Positions 1 to 9,515 of a DNA stretch of 36,972 bases are shown one piece after another. A program made the position numbers and the translations under genes. The stretch comes from Corallochytrium limacisporum (lineage: Eukaryota; Opisthokonta), in contig PDIP01000040.1 in NCBI GenBank assembly GCA_002811645.1, positions 1 through 36,972 on the forward strand, in the 5' to 3' direction. Every line of letters starts with the position of its first letter. The first letter of the stretch is position 1. The notes below the pieces were generated by a model, which worked only from the letters and a program-made list of their open reading frames with translations, was not told where the DNA came from and did not search any database.

Positions 1-15
1 CTAACCCTAACCTAA
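1..15. repeat. Telomeric repeat remnant
   Basis: The first 15 bases are two and a half C-rich telomere units, one CTAACC-C type and one a base shorter. On the other strand they read as TTAGG/TTAGGG. The C-rich strand running 5' to 3' at the left edge is the orientation of a true left chromosome end. The array is very short, so it may be an assembly-trimmed telomere or a short interstitial copy. The subtelomeric character of the next 21 kb supports the first. Confidence 0.6.
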
Positions 16-191
16 GTGAGATTATCTTCATGTTGAATAATGATATCAGGTTGTTGATCTATTAGATAGCTAGTAATATCGAAAGCAATTGCTTTTGGAT
101 CGCCTCGAGAAGGTCAAAGAAAGCGCGGCGTAGAGCGAAATGACAGGCTCCTTGCAACAAGAGCCGCAAAATTGCTACCGTCACCGTTGCT

Positions 192-1718
192 TTATCGAGT
201 TACTTCAGTGAAACAACCATCCTCGGTTACAATCCGCCAAGCGTTGGGCTGATCCTCGGCGGGTTCGACATCCACTACGCACGGATCATCAAAAGACACA
301 ACAGTGTTTCCAATTTCAAACATAACCTGATTCTGCGCGACGTCCCTGCGCTTGCTACTGGCATCACAAGTAGTCGAATTCGAAGCTGGGAACTGCTCCT
401 GTAGTGTCTCATCGCAATGGGTTACTCCTTGGAGCGACACCGCGTCACATAGGTACGGGACAAAGGTTACGCTAGAACCCTGTTGAGTGTCAATTGTGCC
501 AGAAACAGTCGCCGAAAGCAGCGAGTCCACAAACTCATCGCTCCAATCTGCACCAATGAGATTCATTGACATTTTGAGTACCGTTTTGATATCCTTAAAG
601 GAGGCGTACGAGCCCGCAGATAACAGATCGGAAACTTCTCCATATAGTAAATCAATCACATCACCTTGAATCCATGTCTGTACCCCGGTGCTATTCTCAT
701 CATAAGTTATGTCTCCAGCAACGGAAAGTTTCACATGCAGCTGCTCCGTACTTATGGTAGCACTGAACAAGACACCTGGTGGGACCATGAAGGTTGGGGT
801 AGCACCTAGCTTTATGGTCGTAGATTCGGTGGTGGTAAGAGTGGTTGTAAACGATGTTGTAAAACTATCAGTCACACTGCTCTTTACCGTATCCTCCACT
901 GATGCGCCTAGACCTTCAAATCCTACACTAGCTTTTTCTGTGAACGAAAGTTCATCGGCGATTGTTAGTGTGTCAGAAACTGTTGAGCCTGTCGTGACAG
1001 TAGTTGTGTCTGTCACGTCTTTCTCGTACGGTGTTGGAAAAGGGATGCAGCTTGGAGTCGTGTTATCCAAATCGAAATTTTGTGGGGCCGCCAAAACGGT
1101 AGAAGCATCCGTTGCCCACACACGCCCGTCGATTTCCTTAGATTTCTGTTCAAAAAGAGTGTCAAGTGGTTGTGGTAAGCCATCTTCCAAAAAGTACACG
1201 GGGAAGCCGATTGCCCAAGGCTTGAAGGTGTCTTGGAGTGCTTCAGTATCACAGCGCAAATCGTCAGAGTTTCTGTTATAAGGGGTCAGATCGTGAACAG
1301 CATTCCACCATGCATCCCAATCATCAGCGTTCTCATCCGTTCGGGCAATATAGTACGGGGCGGCGAGCACGGGACCGGCGAGGACATTTAGTGTCCACAT
1401 CATGGAAGCCCACATATTTACCGCGCCGTCGTCTTGGTACTGCAGGTTGGCCTTTTTGCTCCACATGTAATCCTCAAAGTCCGTGCCTTGCTGGACAACG
1501 AATTGGGAAAGCTCGGTCATGTCTGCATTACCAGACAGAATATACCAATATTTTTGAATGTCCATCAAGTCAGCCCTGTCCTCCCACACCGACACATCTA
1601 TGGAAGCCTTCTTTCTGGGACATAGTTGAGGTAATTCCGATGGAAAGCTGACTGATGCTGTGTGGGCAACGGTGCTCATCACCAACATGACGAAAGCCTG
1701 GGTGTTTAACTTCCGCAT
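192..1718 (-). CDS. Secreted ETX/MTX2-type (aerolysin-like) beta-pore-forming protein
   Basis: A 508-residue ORF starting at an ATG, with a signal peptide at residues 1-21 (basic start, then a hydrophobic stretch). Residues about 230-347 have the hallmark of the ETX/MTX2 branch of aerolysin-type proteins: long alternating Ser/Thr-rich strands, then a VPPG turn, then another alternating strand; this region normally forms the transmembrane beta-hairpin. The N-terminal ~220 residues contain an MW..LN.LAGP.L segment that recurs in the gene at 19958-21370, so the two are distant paralogues. Cysteines in the C-terminal 80 residues fit secretion. Family members oligomerise on target membranes; the target here cannot be read. 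The gene points at the telomere and has the shared upstream element 107 bases before its ATG. Family assignment is by motif only. Confidence 0.75.
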   Translation of the reverse strand: MRKLNTQAFVMLVMSTVAHTASVSFPSELPQLCPRKKASIDVSVWEDRADLMDIQKYWYILSGNADMTELSQFVVQQGTDFEDYMWSKKANLQYQDDGAVNMWASMMWTLNVLAGPVLAAPYYIARTDENADDWDAWWNAVHDLTPYNRNSDDLRCDTEALQDTFKPWAIGFPVYFLEDGLPQPLDTLFEQKSKEIDGRVWATDASTVLAAPQNFDLDNTTPSCIPFPTPYEKDVTDTTTVTTGSTVSDTLTIADELSFTEKASVGFEGLGASVEDTVKSSVTDSFTTSFTTTLTTTESTTIKLGATPTFMVPPGVLFSATISTEQLHVKLSVAGDITYDENSTGVQTWIQGDVIDLLYGEVSDLLSAGSYASFKDIKTVLKMSMNLIGADWSDEFVDSLLSATVSGTIDTQQGSSVTFVPYLCDAVSLQGVTHCDETLQEQFPASNSTTCDASSKRRDVAQNQVMFEIGNTVVSFDDPCVVDVEPAEDQPNAWRIVTEDGCFTEVTR

Positions 1719-3714
1719 TTTTGTTTTGTCGAGGTTAGGGCACGAGAGTGGCTAGGATACAGGATCCGTGTTTATCCGTCATAAAACCAGATTCGCTATA
1801 CCTGTTTCACAGATCCGGAACAAATTAAATACCAGTAGATCACGGCTGGTTGAGGACTCATCCGGCGGGCGCAAAGCACGGTCGTAGCCGTAAAATGGTC
1901 TCAGAAATAATTGTAACTCTATCTCATTCATTGGCGAGCGCAGAAATATCAACGACGCAAACGTAACGTTTCAGTAACCTTGTTTTTGGAAGGACACGTT
2001 GTTAGATATTGTACCGATCCAAGCCATCGTACCACCGGTGTTTGAGTTGTGAACAACGATTGACGATTAAACCCAACACCAGGAAATGGGTGAGAGCCAA
2101 AACGTTGGGGATGGTGGATAAGTGTTGCAATGGATGTGATGCACCAGTTGACGGGAGCGCAATACAGCTAGCAACTTTCAAGTGTTCAAGAACTGCCAAA
2201 GTCACGTACAAGTGAAATCACTATGTACTTGTGTACCTTCATCTGAGCTGCACATGACCGTACCTCGATGACCATCCTGTCCATCCCACCCGCTGCGGAC
2301 CATGGTGAATCGGCGAGTTCACAAGGATGGGACAGAGATATAAGCTCGGGTTAAATGGAGTGCCGTCACTGTCTGAGCTAGTTCCAAATCCACACTACAC
2401 AGACCTTTTCTTTAGCGACATCGGGGAAGGACCGTTGCAGCGGGTACACCAAAGTTTGTCACAGTACCGTCTCACCGGTTCCTTAGCGTGCCCAGGAGAC
2501 GAACTCCCAAAGTCCTCTGCAGACATGTGCGGCGGGCCAGAGTGAGCAGTCAATATGAAAAATCGACAGTTAAAGTCATAAATTAACGAATCCACCGACA
2601 GTTGGCAACCAACGAAAGACTGTTGGCATCACTGCAACGTAGCGCGAGCCGGGGGGAGGGGGACAAACTCTTTCGTACCCGCCGTGTCACCATACTGAAC
2701 TAATGGTTACCGTACAATAGGTACCATAGCTATCCACCGGAGTAGGTTGGCACGTTGGCATAATCGTGTGTGGACAAGAAATTAATTGTCTATTGTGCAT
2801 CTCCTCCACGGACGCTTAGACAGAACATTTATTATGGAACCAAAAGCAACATATATGACTTTGGCTAAACGACATTGGCACAAGTACCTGGTAGCACCAA
2901 CCAGCTCGAGGACTCAAGGTGCACGTAGGGATCTCGTGTGTTCGAAGTCCTAAGTGAACTCTCTCCTTTGATTAAAGTGACTTGTAAGGACAGGTTTAGA
3001 TCTGTGCCGTGTGTAGAGCTTGGGATTTATACCAATCGGATCTGTGTTTAAGCGGTGCGTTGAATCCTAGGGAATTCCCAATTAATTTTATACCAAGTAG
3101 GCTGTAGACCATGTGCTGAATCGGCGCGCGAGTCGGAGGCGAGGGCAATCAAAGGCAATCGCAGTTGCGCCTCACAGATGCGGTGGAGGGTCTCTGTGGG
3201 CGCAAGAGGGAGCCGTTTACTATTGCAACAGGGTCACCATGGTGGTTCATCATTTAGAAGTAAGGAATTTTCTGACCAAGACCCATTCATGCGTTGGGGT
3301 GTCTGTTACGTCAGTCCAACAGAGTCCCGGTCCTCAGCACATGTATATTGCAAGACATTATGCGAGCACTTAAGCCGTGGATCACGGAGCTCTCTTTGTC
3401 CGCGTTGTTTCGGCGAAATCTACATCATGCGTTCCCTTTCAGGGCAATTTCATTGCCGTGTGTGGCGAAACGTAAGGAAAGGAGCAATGGTTTCGCAGGC
3501 GGCGAAAGAGACGAACTGCCAACAGAACCAGCGGAAACAACCTTCTCTAATCTACGTACAAATGACGGCCATTGTCAGATGTAGAAGTCCTTGGCGCTCG
3601 ACTGGAATGTACTGTACGCACTGGAGACGCACAGCAGGGCACGAAGGGAACGACCCCTTCCCGGTTCAGTGCGCGGCTCTCATTTTCAAATCCCGCCAAG
3701 AGAAGAAACACAAG
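1719..3714. other. Intergenic, no gene recognised
   Basis: Apart from the promoter element at 1825-1833, I see no convincing gene. Short ORFs (for example 2327-2545 on + and 2395-2595 on -) resemble nothing I know. The longer + ORF at 3178-3747 has an ATG and 189 codons, but no recognisable domain, and its end runs antisense into the toxin-family relic at 3715-3860. I treat it as chance. Confidence 0.4.
1825..1833 (-). promoter_or_regulatory. Shared subtelomeric promoter element (copy 1)
   Basis: TTAAATACC on the + strand (sense GGTATTTAA) lies 107 bases upstream of the ATG at 1718. The same element precedes six other minus-strand genes at 94-110 bases. It could be a TATA-like core element with a ~75-base leader. 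Confidence 0.5.
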
Positions 3715-3860
3715 GAAAAGGAAGTGCGCAGATCGGACTTGGGCTGAACAAACTGAAATCTTGTGGTGCCGCAAGAACGGTGGAAAGTGTTCGTTGCCCA
3801 CACACGCCACTAGACTTCATCAGACTTCTGTTCAGAACGGGATGTCAACTAGGTGGTGAG
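3715..3860 (-). pseudogene. Relic of an ETX/MTX2-type gene
   Basis: This stretch aligns base for base with about 1035-1170 inside the gene at 192-1718, including a 16-base exact match (GTTGCCCACACACGCC). Relative to the intact gene it has at least two single-base insertions and an in-frame stop, so it cannot encode the domain. Similarity fades on both sides. It is a broken fragment in the same orientation, left by an old duplication or partial deletion. Confidence 0.7.
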
Positions 3861-3906
3861 AATTCTGTACTACAGTCATCGCTGATCCTGCCCCTACCGT
3901 GAAGTT

Positions 3907-4935
3907 TTATTCTTGCTCGCACAACGTCGTATTTTCTGGATAGACCGTGTTGATTGTTCCCGCAATCTCACTATAAGATTGGATGCCTGGGCAGACAGCA
4001 TTCTTATGGATCTCCTCATGAGTACAAACGTACAGCGTGATCCTAGGAGAACCCGCTTCATTTTGGGGTTTAGTCCATTGTGCCCACACTTCGGAACCGA
4101 TTGGGAGACCTCCAACAGGGCAGATGTGGGAATTGTCCTGTGAGATACTCAACAGACATTTCGTATTGTCCTTCAAGTCGCCGTTAATGTTCGTTGCGAA
4201 GTAACCAAAGCCGTTTTCCCAGTATACGTTCAGGAACTGCGTCACTTCAGAGCAGTGTGCAGTGATTTGCCTAATTGGGAATACCGCAGACGAATGGGCA
4301 GAGACACCAAGTATGCCATTATGGGTTGCGGGCATGAAATCCGGCATGAACGTTGAATAGGTCGTGGCGTTGTTCCACCAGAAGCCAAACGGCCACGGCG
4401 TGTCATTCACAATTGCAAACTCAGAGTATGTAAAATTAAAAGGCCCCCGAATGTCCCATGTATTCTCCACCACCTGCTCTGGGCACAGATCGCCGTTGGC
4501 AATAAATCTATCCCGGCTGCAAATCCAAATGGCCACGGATTCATATCCTTCCTCATCCACAAACGATACAGATGTCGCGGTCACCCCAGTCGGCATTGGA
4601 CTGTATCCTGCTGACGGAATATGTGGCACGCAAGACTGGTCTCCATACATGGAGTAACAAATTTCGAACGACGTGTCCCCAATCGTAAGCTGTTGACACT
4701 CCGCACTTGAGCACTGTACTTGATCGGCAGTAAGATAAAGTGTCAGAGTCTGGCTTTCTTCAGCAATGGCATAGCCGTTGGCATCAAAAGTACCAGGTGC
4801 AAACAGTTGCGACCTGGCAAAGCCGGTCGTGGTAACATTTAAAGCTTCATCTTGATAGTTGACAATGTGGATCGCTCCAGTGATCACATTCGTGGCAACA
4901 TGCGCAGCAGATCCCGCGACGATGTCGGCTGACAT
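3907..4935 (-). CDS. Two-domain Cys-rich protein, unrecognised family, paralogue 1
   Basis: The ORF is open upstream to 4971 only through a TTG codon. The first ATG is at 4935 and gives 342 residues, matching its two paralogues (344 and 343) end to end. I do not recognise the family. It seems internally duplicated: residues ~17-150 and ~170-330 each start with an I-x-IVN motif, pass through an F/M-x-P segment and an S-x(2,3)-[TV]-[LF] strand, and end with a hydrophobic strand, a Cys, about 7-10 residues and a CP pair. Many N-x-S/T sites and about ten cysteines suggest an extracellular fate, but no classical signal peptide is visible at the ATG. The 305 bases at 4519-4823 are identical to the next paralogue. 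The shared promoter element is 110 bases upstream. Confidence 0.75.
   Translation of the reverse strand: MSADIVAGSAAHVATNVITGAIHIVNYQDEALNVTTTGFARSQLFAPGTFDANGYAIAEESQTLTLYLTADQVQCSSAECQQLTIGDTSFEICYSMYGDQSCVPHIPSAGYSPMPTGVTATSVSFVDEEGYESVAIWICSRDRFIANGDLCPEQVVENTWDIRGPFNFTYSEFAIVNDTPWPFGFWWNNATTYSTFMPDFMPATHNGILGVSAHSSAVFPIRQITAHCSEVTQFLNVYWENGFGYFATNINGDLKDNTKCLLSISQDNSHICPVGGLPIGSEVWAQWTKPQNEAGSPRITLYVCTHEEIHKNAVCPGIQSYSEIAGTINTVYPENTTLCEQE
4519..4823. repeat. 305-bp block identical to 6953-7257
   Basis: By eye, every base from 4519 to 4823 matches 6953-7257 (offset 2434), inside the coding regions of paralogues 1 and 2. Outside the block the genes differ strongly (3' half) or moderately (N-terminus and upstream). 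This looks like a recent gene-conversion tract. Confidence 0.8.
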
Positions 4936-6334
4936 GATGGATACAGTCACTTTATGGAAGAACTTGCGCAAACTGTAACCTTTACGGTATGTGGAGCATG
5001 CGGTCTGACCATACTCGTCAGCAATTAGTGCTGGTGCGTAGTCTTTAAGTAGGTATACCTTGTATGTAGTTAATAGGAAACCATTATAGGTACTGTGCTG
5101 CGGGATGTGTGGTGTATTAGTCCCATAGAAGGTCCCTGGGCTGTCGTAATGTGGGCTGGAATGAATCAGCGTCCGCAGCTAAACTCCAGTAGTTTCGTTC
5201 AGCCACCTTTCCCTTCTGAGACCGTCCCCCCCCCTGCGGCCCATGAGAAAAGCAAGGGTGGACAAATCAGAATGTGTCAGGGCCGCATTCTTGGAACCTT
5301 GTAGAAGGTACAAATACTGCCGTTCTTCGAGTGAATCCATGCCAAGAGCACAAAAGCTTAAATAAATCTTTCGGCGAAAAGCCTGGAAGGAAGGCACTAG
5401 GCACCGACACGAGAGGGCGGGTGGGCCATGGAATCGAGTCTGCTCCGTTGAGTCATAATTTAGGCAGCACTGGCCGCCCTAGAGGCCTTTGGTGAGCACC
5501 GTCCCTGTTAACAGTCAATAACCACACGGGTCAAATGTGCCTTTCAAGACAAATTTACTTGTGTGTGTGGACTATTGAACCCGTCGTCTACAACGAGGGG
5601 CATTCTCGAGATTCTTTCCTCATCTCATTTCCCCCGAACACAATTCAGAACGACACTGAGACCACAACTGTAGCTCCGGAGCTCAGTTGTTTTAATTTTC
5701 CGCAAGCGCTGGGGCCGGTCCATGGGCAAACTCCTTTCCGCTTTAGCCAACTTCATGCGTAAAACCCGCTCCCTCCTCTGTGAAGTGGGACGTTTGCTCC
5801 AGAGAAAGCGGAGGATTGATTTCCCACTGATTCCCCCCTCAGGGTAATCTCTACGGGATCTTGTACAGTCAGCGTGAAATCTGTTCGCTCGATAGTTACT
5901 CTGGCCCCCCTCCGACAGGGATGTATTGTCGCCCCGAGAGGCCAGGCTGACAATGAAACTAACTAAGATATGTGACTCCTACGAATGATGAACACACGTT
6001 AGGACTCATTCAGAATTTTATGGACAATTTCAAGACATTGCCTACTACTACTTGTATTTGGTAACTAGCAATTCGCAAGGCACCACAGGGACCAAAGAAG
6101 GCGAAGGGCCTTCGAGTGTCATCCGAACGGCACAGAAAGGGAGGCCGATCTTTAAAGTGCGTCACAATATAACTCGTAGGGCCGTTCCCCTCGACGTTCT
6201 GCAGAAGATGCGTGGGGTGAAACTTTATAGGCATGTGGTACTGAATTTTCAGGACGTGGAGAACAGGCGATGGTCTTTCGCATTGGTACCATGGGTCACT
6301 ACTGTCAATCCGGAGCCTGCACAGCAGAGACGCT
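4936..6334. other. Intergenic, no gene recognised
   Basis: It holds the upstream region of paralogue 1; about 4990-5130 is similar to about 7420-7550 upstream of paralogue 2. A C-run lies near 5227-5234. The remaining ORFs are short and unlike any family I know. Confidence 0.4.
5045..5053 (-). promoter_or_regulatory. Shared subtelomeric promoter element (copy 2)
   Basis: TTAAGTAGG on the + strand, 110 bases upstream of the ATG at 4935. The last two bases depart from the consensus TACC. Its position and flanks match the upstream region of the paralogue at 7369. Confidence 0.45.
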
Positions 6335-7369
6335 CTATTCTGGATTCTCGCAACTCGTTATGTTGTTTCCCCAGCTCATAATTTCACCCGCAACCGATTT
6401 AATACCCGGACAAGCACCTGAGTGTTTCCGGAACACCTCATGCGTGCAAACCACCAGTGTAACTCTGGGGGTACCGTACACGTTCACCGCCACTGGCCTG
6501 GTCCATTGCGCAACCATGGCACCGTTGACGGATTCATTCGGCTTCAGACAAAGGCGAGATCCATTCTTATTAAAGGTTAGTGTACAATTGGTATTGTTGT
6601 CCGTTAATCCACCATCAATATCCACCAAAAAATAGCCTTGGCCCTGCGACCAAGTTATGTTCAAGTACTCTTGTACGGAGTTGCACTGAGAAGTGATCTG
6701 TGTAAGTTGAAATACCGGAGACGACTTTCCAGCGGGAATACCGAGCACCCCGTTATGGGTGATGTCCATGAAATCAGGGTAGAATACAGATGGCCTCATG
6801 GGATCCCTCCACTCGACCGAAATAAGCTCTGGCATGTCGTTGATAATTTGAAACTCGGAGTACTCATGGCCCAAATCGCCCCTAATGTCCCATGTATCCT
6901 CCACAATCTGTTCTGGGCACAAGTAGGCGTTGGTGACGAAATCCTGCTCCGTGCAAATCCAAATGGCCACGGATTCATATCCTTCCTCATCCACAAACGA
7001 TACAGATGTCGCGGTCACCCCAGTCGGCATTGGACTGTATCCTGCTGACGGAATATGTGGCACGCAAGACTGGTCTCCATACATGGAGTAACAAATTTCG
7101 AACGACGTGTCCCCAATCGTAAGCTGTTGACACTCCGCACTTGAGCACTGTACTTGATCGGCAGTAAGATAAAGTGTCAGAGTCTGGCTTTCTTCAGCAA
7201 TGGCATAGCCGTTGGCATCAAAAGTACCAGGTGCAAACAGTTGCGACCTGGCAAAGCTGGTCGTGGTGACATTTAAAGCTTCCTCTTGATAGTTGACAAT
7301 GTGGATCGCTCCCGTGATCACATTCGTGGCAACATGCGCGGCAGATCCCGAGACGACTTCAGCTGACAT
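6335..7369 (-). CDS. Two-domain Cys-rich protein, unrecognised family, paralogue 2
   Basis: 344 residues from the ATG at 7369. The frame is open to 7405 only through TTG, so the ATG is preferred and lines up with both paralogues. The architecture is the same twofold repeat: a first half carrying IVNYQ, LFAPGTFDANG and an IWICT...LCP ending, and a second half carrying IIND, FYPDF, HNGVLG and a LVVCT...ACPG ending. The N-terminal half (residues ~38-138) is encoded by the block shared base for base with paralogue 1, while the C-terminal half is clearly diverged. Potential N-glycosylation sites and paired cysteines suggest an exported protein, but the start lacks a textbook signal peptide. The promoter element is 110 bases upstream. 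Function unknown. Confidence 0.75.
   Translation of the reverse strand: MSAEVVSGSAAHVATNVITGAIHIVNYQEEALNVTTTSFARSQLFAPGTFDANGYAIAEESQTLTLYLTADQVQCSSAECQQLTIGDTSFEICYSMYGDQSCVPHIPSAGYSPMPTGVTATSVSFVDEEGYESVAIWICTEQDFVTNAYLCPEQIVEDTWDIRGDLGHEYSEFQIINDMPELISVEWRDPMRPSVFYPDFMDITHNGVLGIPAGKSSPVFQLTQITSQCNSVQEYLNITWSQGQGYFLVDIDGGLTDNNTNCTLTFNKNGSRLCLKPNESVNGAMVAQWTRPVAVNVYGTPRVTLVVCTHEVFRKHSGACPGIKSVAGEIMSWGNNITSCENPE
6953..7257. repeat. 305-bp block identical to 4519-4823
   Basis: Partner of the identical block in paralogue 1. The first mismatch on the right is at 7258 (T where the partner has C at 4824). Confidence 0.8.
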
Positions 7370-8368
7370 GATGGATACAATCACCTTCTGAACCCACTTG
7401 CTCAAAATATAACTTGGATGCGATATTAAGCAATCGATGTGACCATAGCCGTCAGTGTTTTATGGTGGTGCGTACTCTTTAAGTACGTGTCCAGTGTGTG
7501 TAGTCAATAGGATACCACTACCTGCGTGCAGTGCTGCGAGATGGGTGGCATAACAGTCGCATACAAAGTTCGTGGGCGGGCGTAATCTGCTAGAAAATCC
7601 GCAAGTGCCCGAATGCATCCTCACTCACGCACCGCCCTTAGGTAGAGAGGTCATTCTAAACATCTGCATCACTGCTCTTTGTCAGTGATACCACAGTGTA
7701 TGCCCAACACACACTCGATCACTTTCTCCTGAACACTACCAACCAGGCACCAACACCAGTGTCTTGACCACTGTCCGATTGAGAGTCCCCGTCAATTCTG
7801 TTAATGTCTTTCGCCAGAGTCCCTGCCTATTTCCTGTCCACGGGCGCAATCTTCCAGTGTCACCCTGAGACAACGGCTGGTAGACAGTAAGACGCTAGTG
7901 TCGACCGGCGCACCGCCCCGTATAAGACAATTCGTGTTGGACCCTGGGGAAGGTATCAAAAAAAAATGTGCCCGTTCTTCACTTGAAAAATATTTCCGAA
8001 GGGGGACAAATTTAGGTTTTGCGCACAAGCACAGAAACGATTTAGAAAGTGACATTGGGGCACGGAGTGCCTTGGAAACCATAGAGTGAGTGTTGGATTA
8101 GACCTGAACCCAGCGATGACTGGGAGGGCAATTACAAAATGAGCAGGGGGGATCAAGTTTCTCTCCATGTATGGCAAATACGGTGCTGCTAGCGTGCTTG
8201 CACTCGAGGTCGCAAGAGTCCGTGAGACGTTTGTGGTTCAGAGATCTGCCAAGAGTCTTCCTCATCGGATCAGAATAGCTATTTGATAACAAGTCCATCT
8301 CACTCCATGTGTCTCTATGCCAAGGGAGTCAAATGCGAGTCACGTTTCTATGTCACACAGCTGATAGT
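7370..8368. other. Intergenic, no gene recognised
   Basis: It holds the upstream region of paralogue 2 with the promoter element at 7479. Small ORFs such as 8098-8298 (minus, ATG, 66 codons) have no recognisable features. Confidence 0.4.
7479..7487 (-). promoter_or_regulatory. Shared subtelomeric promoter element (copy 3)
   Basis: TTAAGTACG on the + strand, 110 bases upstream of the ATG at 7369, the same spacing as for paralogue 1. Confidence 0.5.
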
Positions 8369-9400
8369 CTACGCGGAACCATCATTGCACAGCGTCGCGT
8401 TGGCCAAGTAAGTCGTAATAGAACCTTGGAAAGACCGATCCCCATTATTTGGGCATGACCCACCATTATTATGGTACTCCGAAGAAGTACACATAATTAA
8501 GGTCAATCTAGGGGTGCCCGCGCAGTTACCCGCAATATACCATCCGGCAATTACTTCATTGGCTGTGTTCTTAAGATGATACGGGCAGATGTGGGAATTT
8601 CCCTCATTGATTTGCAGAGAACAATCGGTATTGTTATGCAAATCACCATTAAAGTCCATCGAAAAGAAGCCATAGCCATGATCCCAATACACGTTTAAAT
8701 TGTCCTGCACGCCATTGCATTGCTCTGTGATCTGTGTCACTGAAAAGGTCTCCGACGTCGTGCGCGCAGGGACACCGAGGACTGCATTATGCGTCGAAGG
8801 CAGGAAACTAGGAAAGAATATCGATGGTTTCGTGTCGTCGCTCCACCAGAACGAAGCAGTCCACGGTAGGTCGTTGACAATCTGAAACTCGGAGTATGTA
8901 TAGTTCAAATCGCCTTGAATGTCCCAGGTGTCTTCCACAACCTGTCCTGGGCAGAGATGGTGATTGGCACCGAAGTTGTAAGTGCTACAAATCCAAAGAG
9001 ATACGGATTGATATCCCGACTCATCAGTGTAGGGAATGGAAGTCGCGGTCTCACCAGTCGGCATCGGATTGTAACCTGTTGAAGGAATTTGAGGAACACA
9101 ATATTCGCCTGCAAGCGAGTAGCAAACTTGAAATGAGTTGTCCCCAACCACAAGCGGTTGGCATCCCGCATTGGAGCACTGTTCCTGATCGGCAGTGAGA
9201 GAAAGTGTCAGAGTCTGGCTTTCTTCAGCAATTGCGTAGCCGTTGGCATCCAAAGTACCAGGTGCAAACAATTGCGACCTGGCAAAGTCGGTCGTGGTGA
9301 CATTGAAAGCTTCTTCATGGTAGTTCACAATACGGATCGATCCTGTGAACGCATTCATGGCAACATGTGCGGGGGATCCGGTCATTGCATTTACTGACAT
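8369..9400 (-). CDS. Two-domain Cys-rich protein, unrecognised family, paralogue 3
   Basis: 343 residues from an ATG, with an in-frame TGA a few codons upstream, which fixes the start and supports the ATG choice in the other two copies. It is the most diverged of the three but keeps every landmark: IVNYH, LFAPGTLDANG, a LWICS...LCPG ending to the first half, then IVND, FFPSF, HNAVLG and a LIMCTS...SCPN ending to the second half. Cysteines are conserved. No classical signal peptide is seen. The promoter element is 107 bases upstream. It lacks the identical block seen between paralogues 1 and 2, so it has not taken part in that conversion. Confidence 0.75.
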   Translation of the reverse strand: MSVNAMTGSPAHVAMNAFTGSIRIVNYHEEAFNVTTTDFARSQLFAPGTLDANGYAIAEESQTLTLSLTADQEQCSNAGCQPLVVGDNSFQVCYSLAGEYCVPQIPSTGYNPMPTGETATSIPYTDESGYQSVSLWICSTYNFGANHHLCPGQVVEDTWDIQGDLNYTYSEFQIVNDLPWTASFWWSDDTKPSIFFPSFLPSTHNAVLGVPARTTSETFSVTQITEQCNGVQDNLNVYWDHGYGFFSMDFNGDLHNNTDCSLQINEGNSHICPYHLKNTANEVIAGWYIAGNCAGTPRLTLIMCTSSEYHNNGGSCPNNGDRSFQGSITTYLANATLCNDGSA

Positions 9401-9506
9401 ATTTTGCTTTCCGCTCCCTTGTCAACAACTACAGAAGGATCAATGCAATACTAGAGGTATGATATGTGGTCTGAGCATAGAATTGAGCTCATTGGGGTTA
9501 AGAAGC

Positions 9507-9515
9507 TTAAGTACC
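9507..9515 (-). promoter_or_regulatory. Shared subtelomeric promoter element (copy 4)
   Basis: TTAAGTACC on the + strand (sense GGTACTTAA), 107 bases upstream of the ATG at 9400; full consensus. Confidence 0.55.

Noticed and set aside
3178-3747. 189-codon + strand ORF
   Set aside because: It has no recognisable domain, odd composition, and overlaps an antisense relic of a toxin-type gene.
4936-4971. Upstream TTG as start of paralogue 1 (and 7370-7405 for paralogue 2)
   Set aside because: ATGs 12 codons downstream align in all three paralogues, and the third has a stop just upstream of that ATG.
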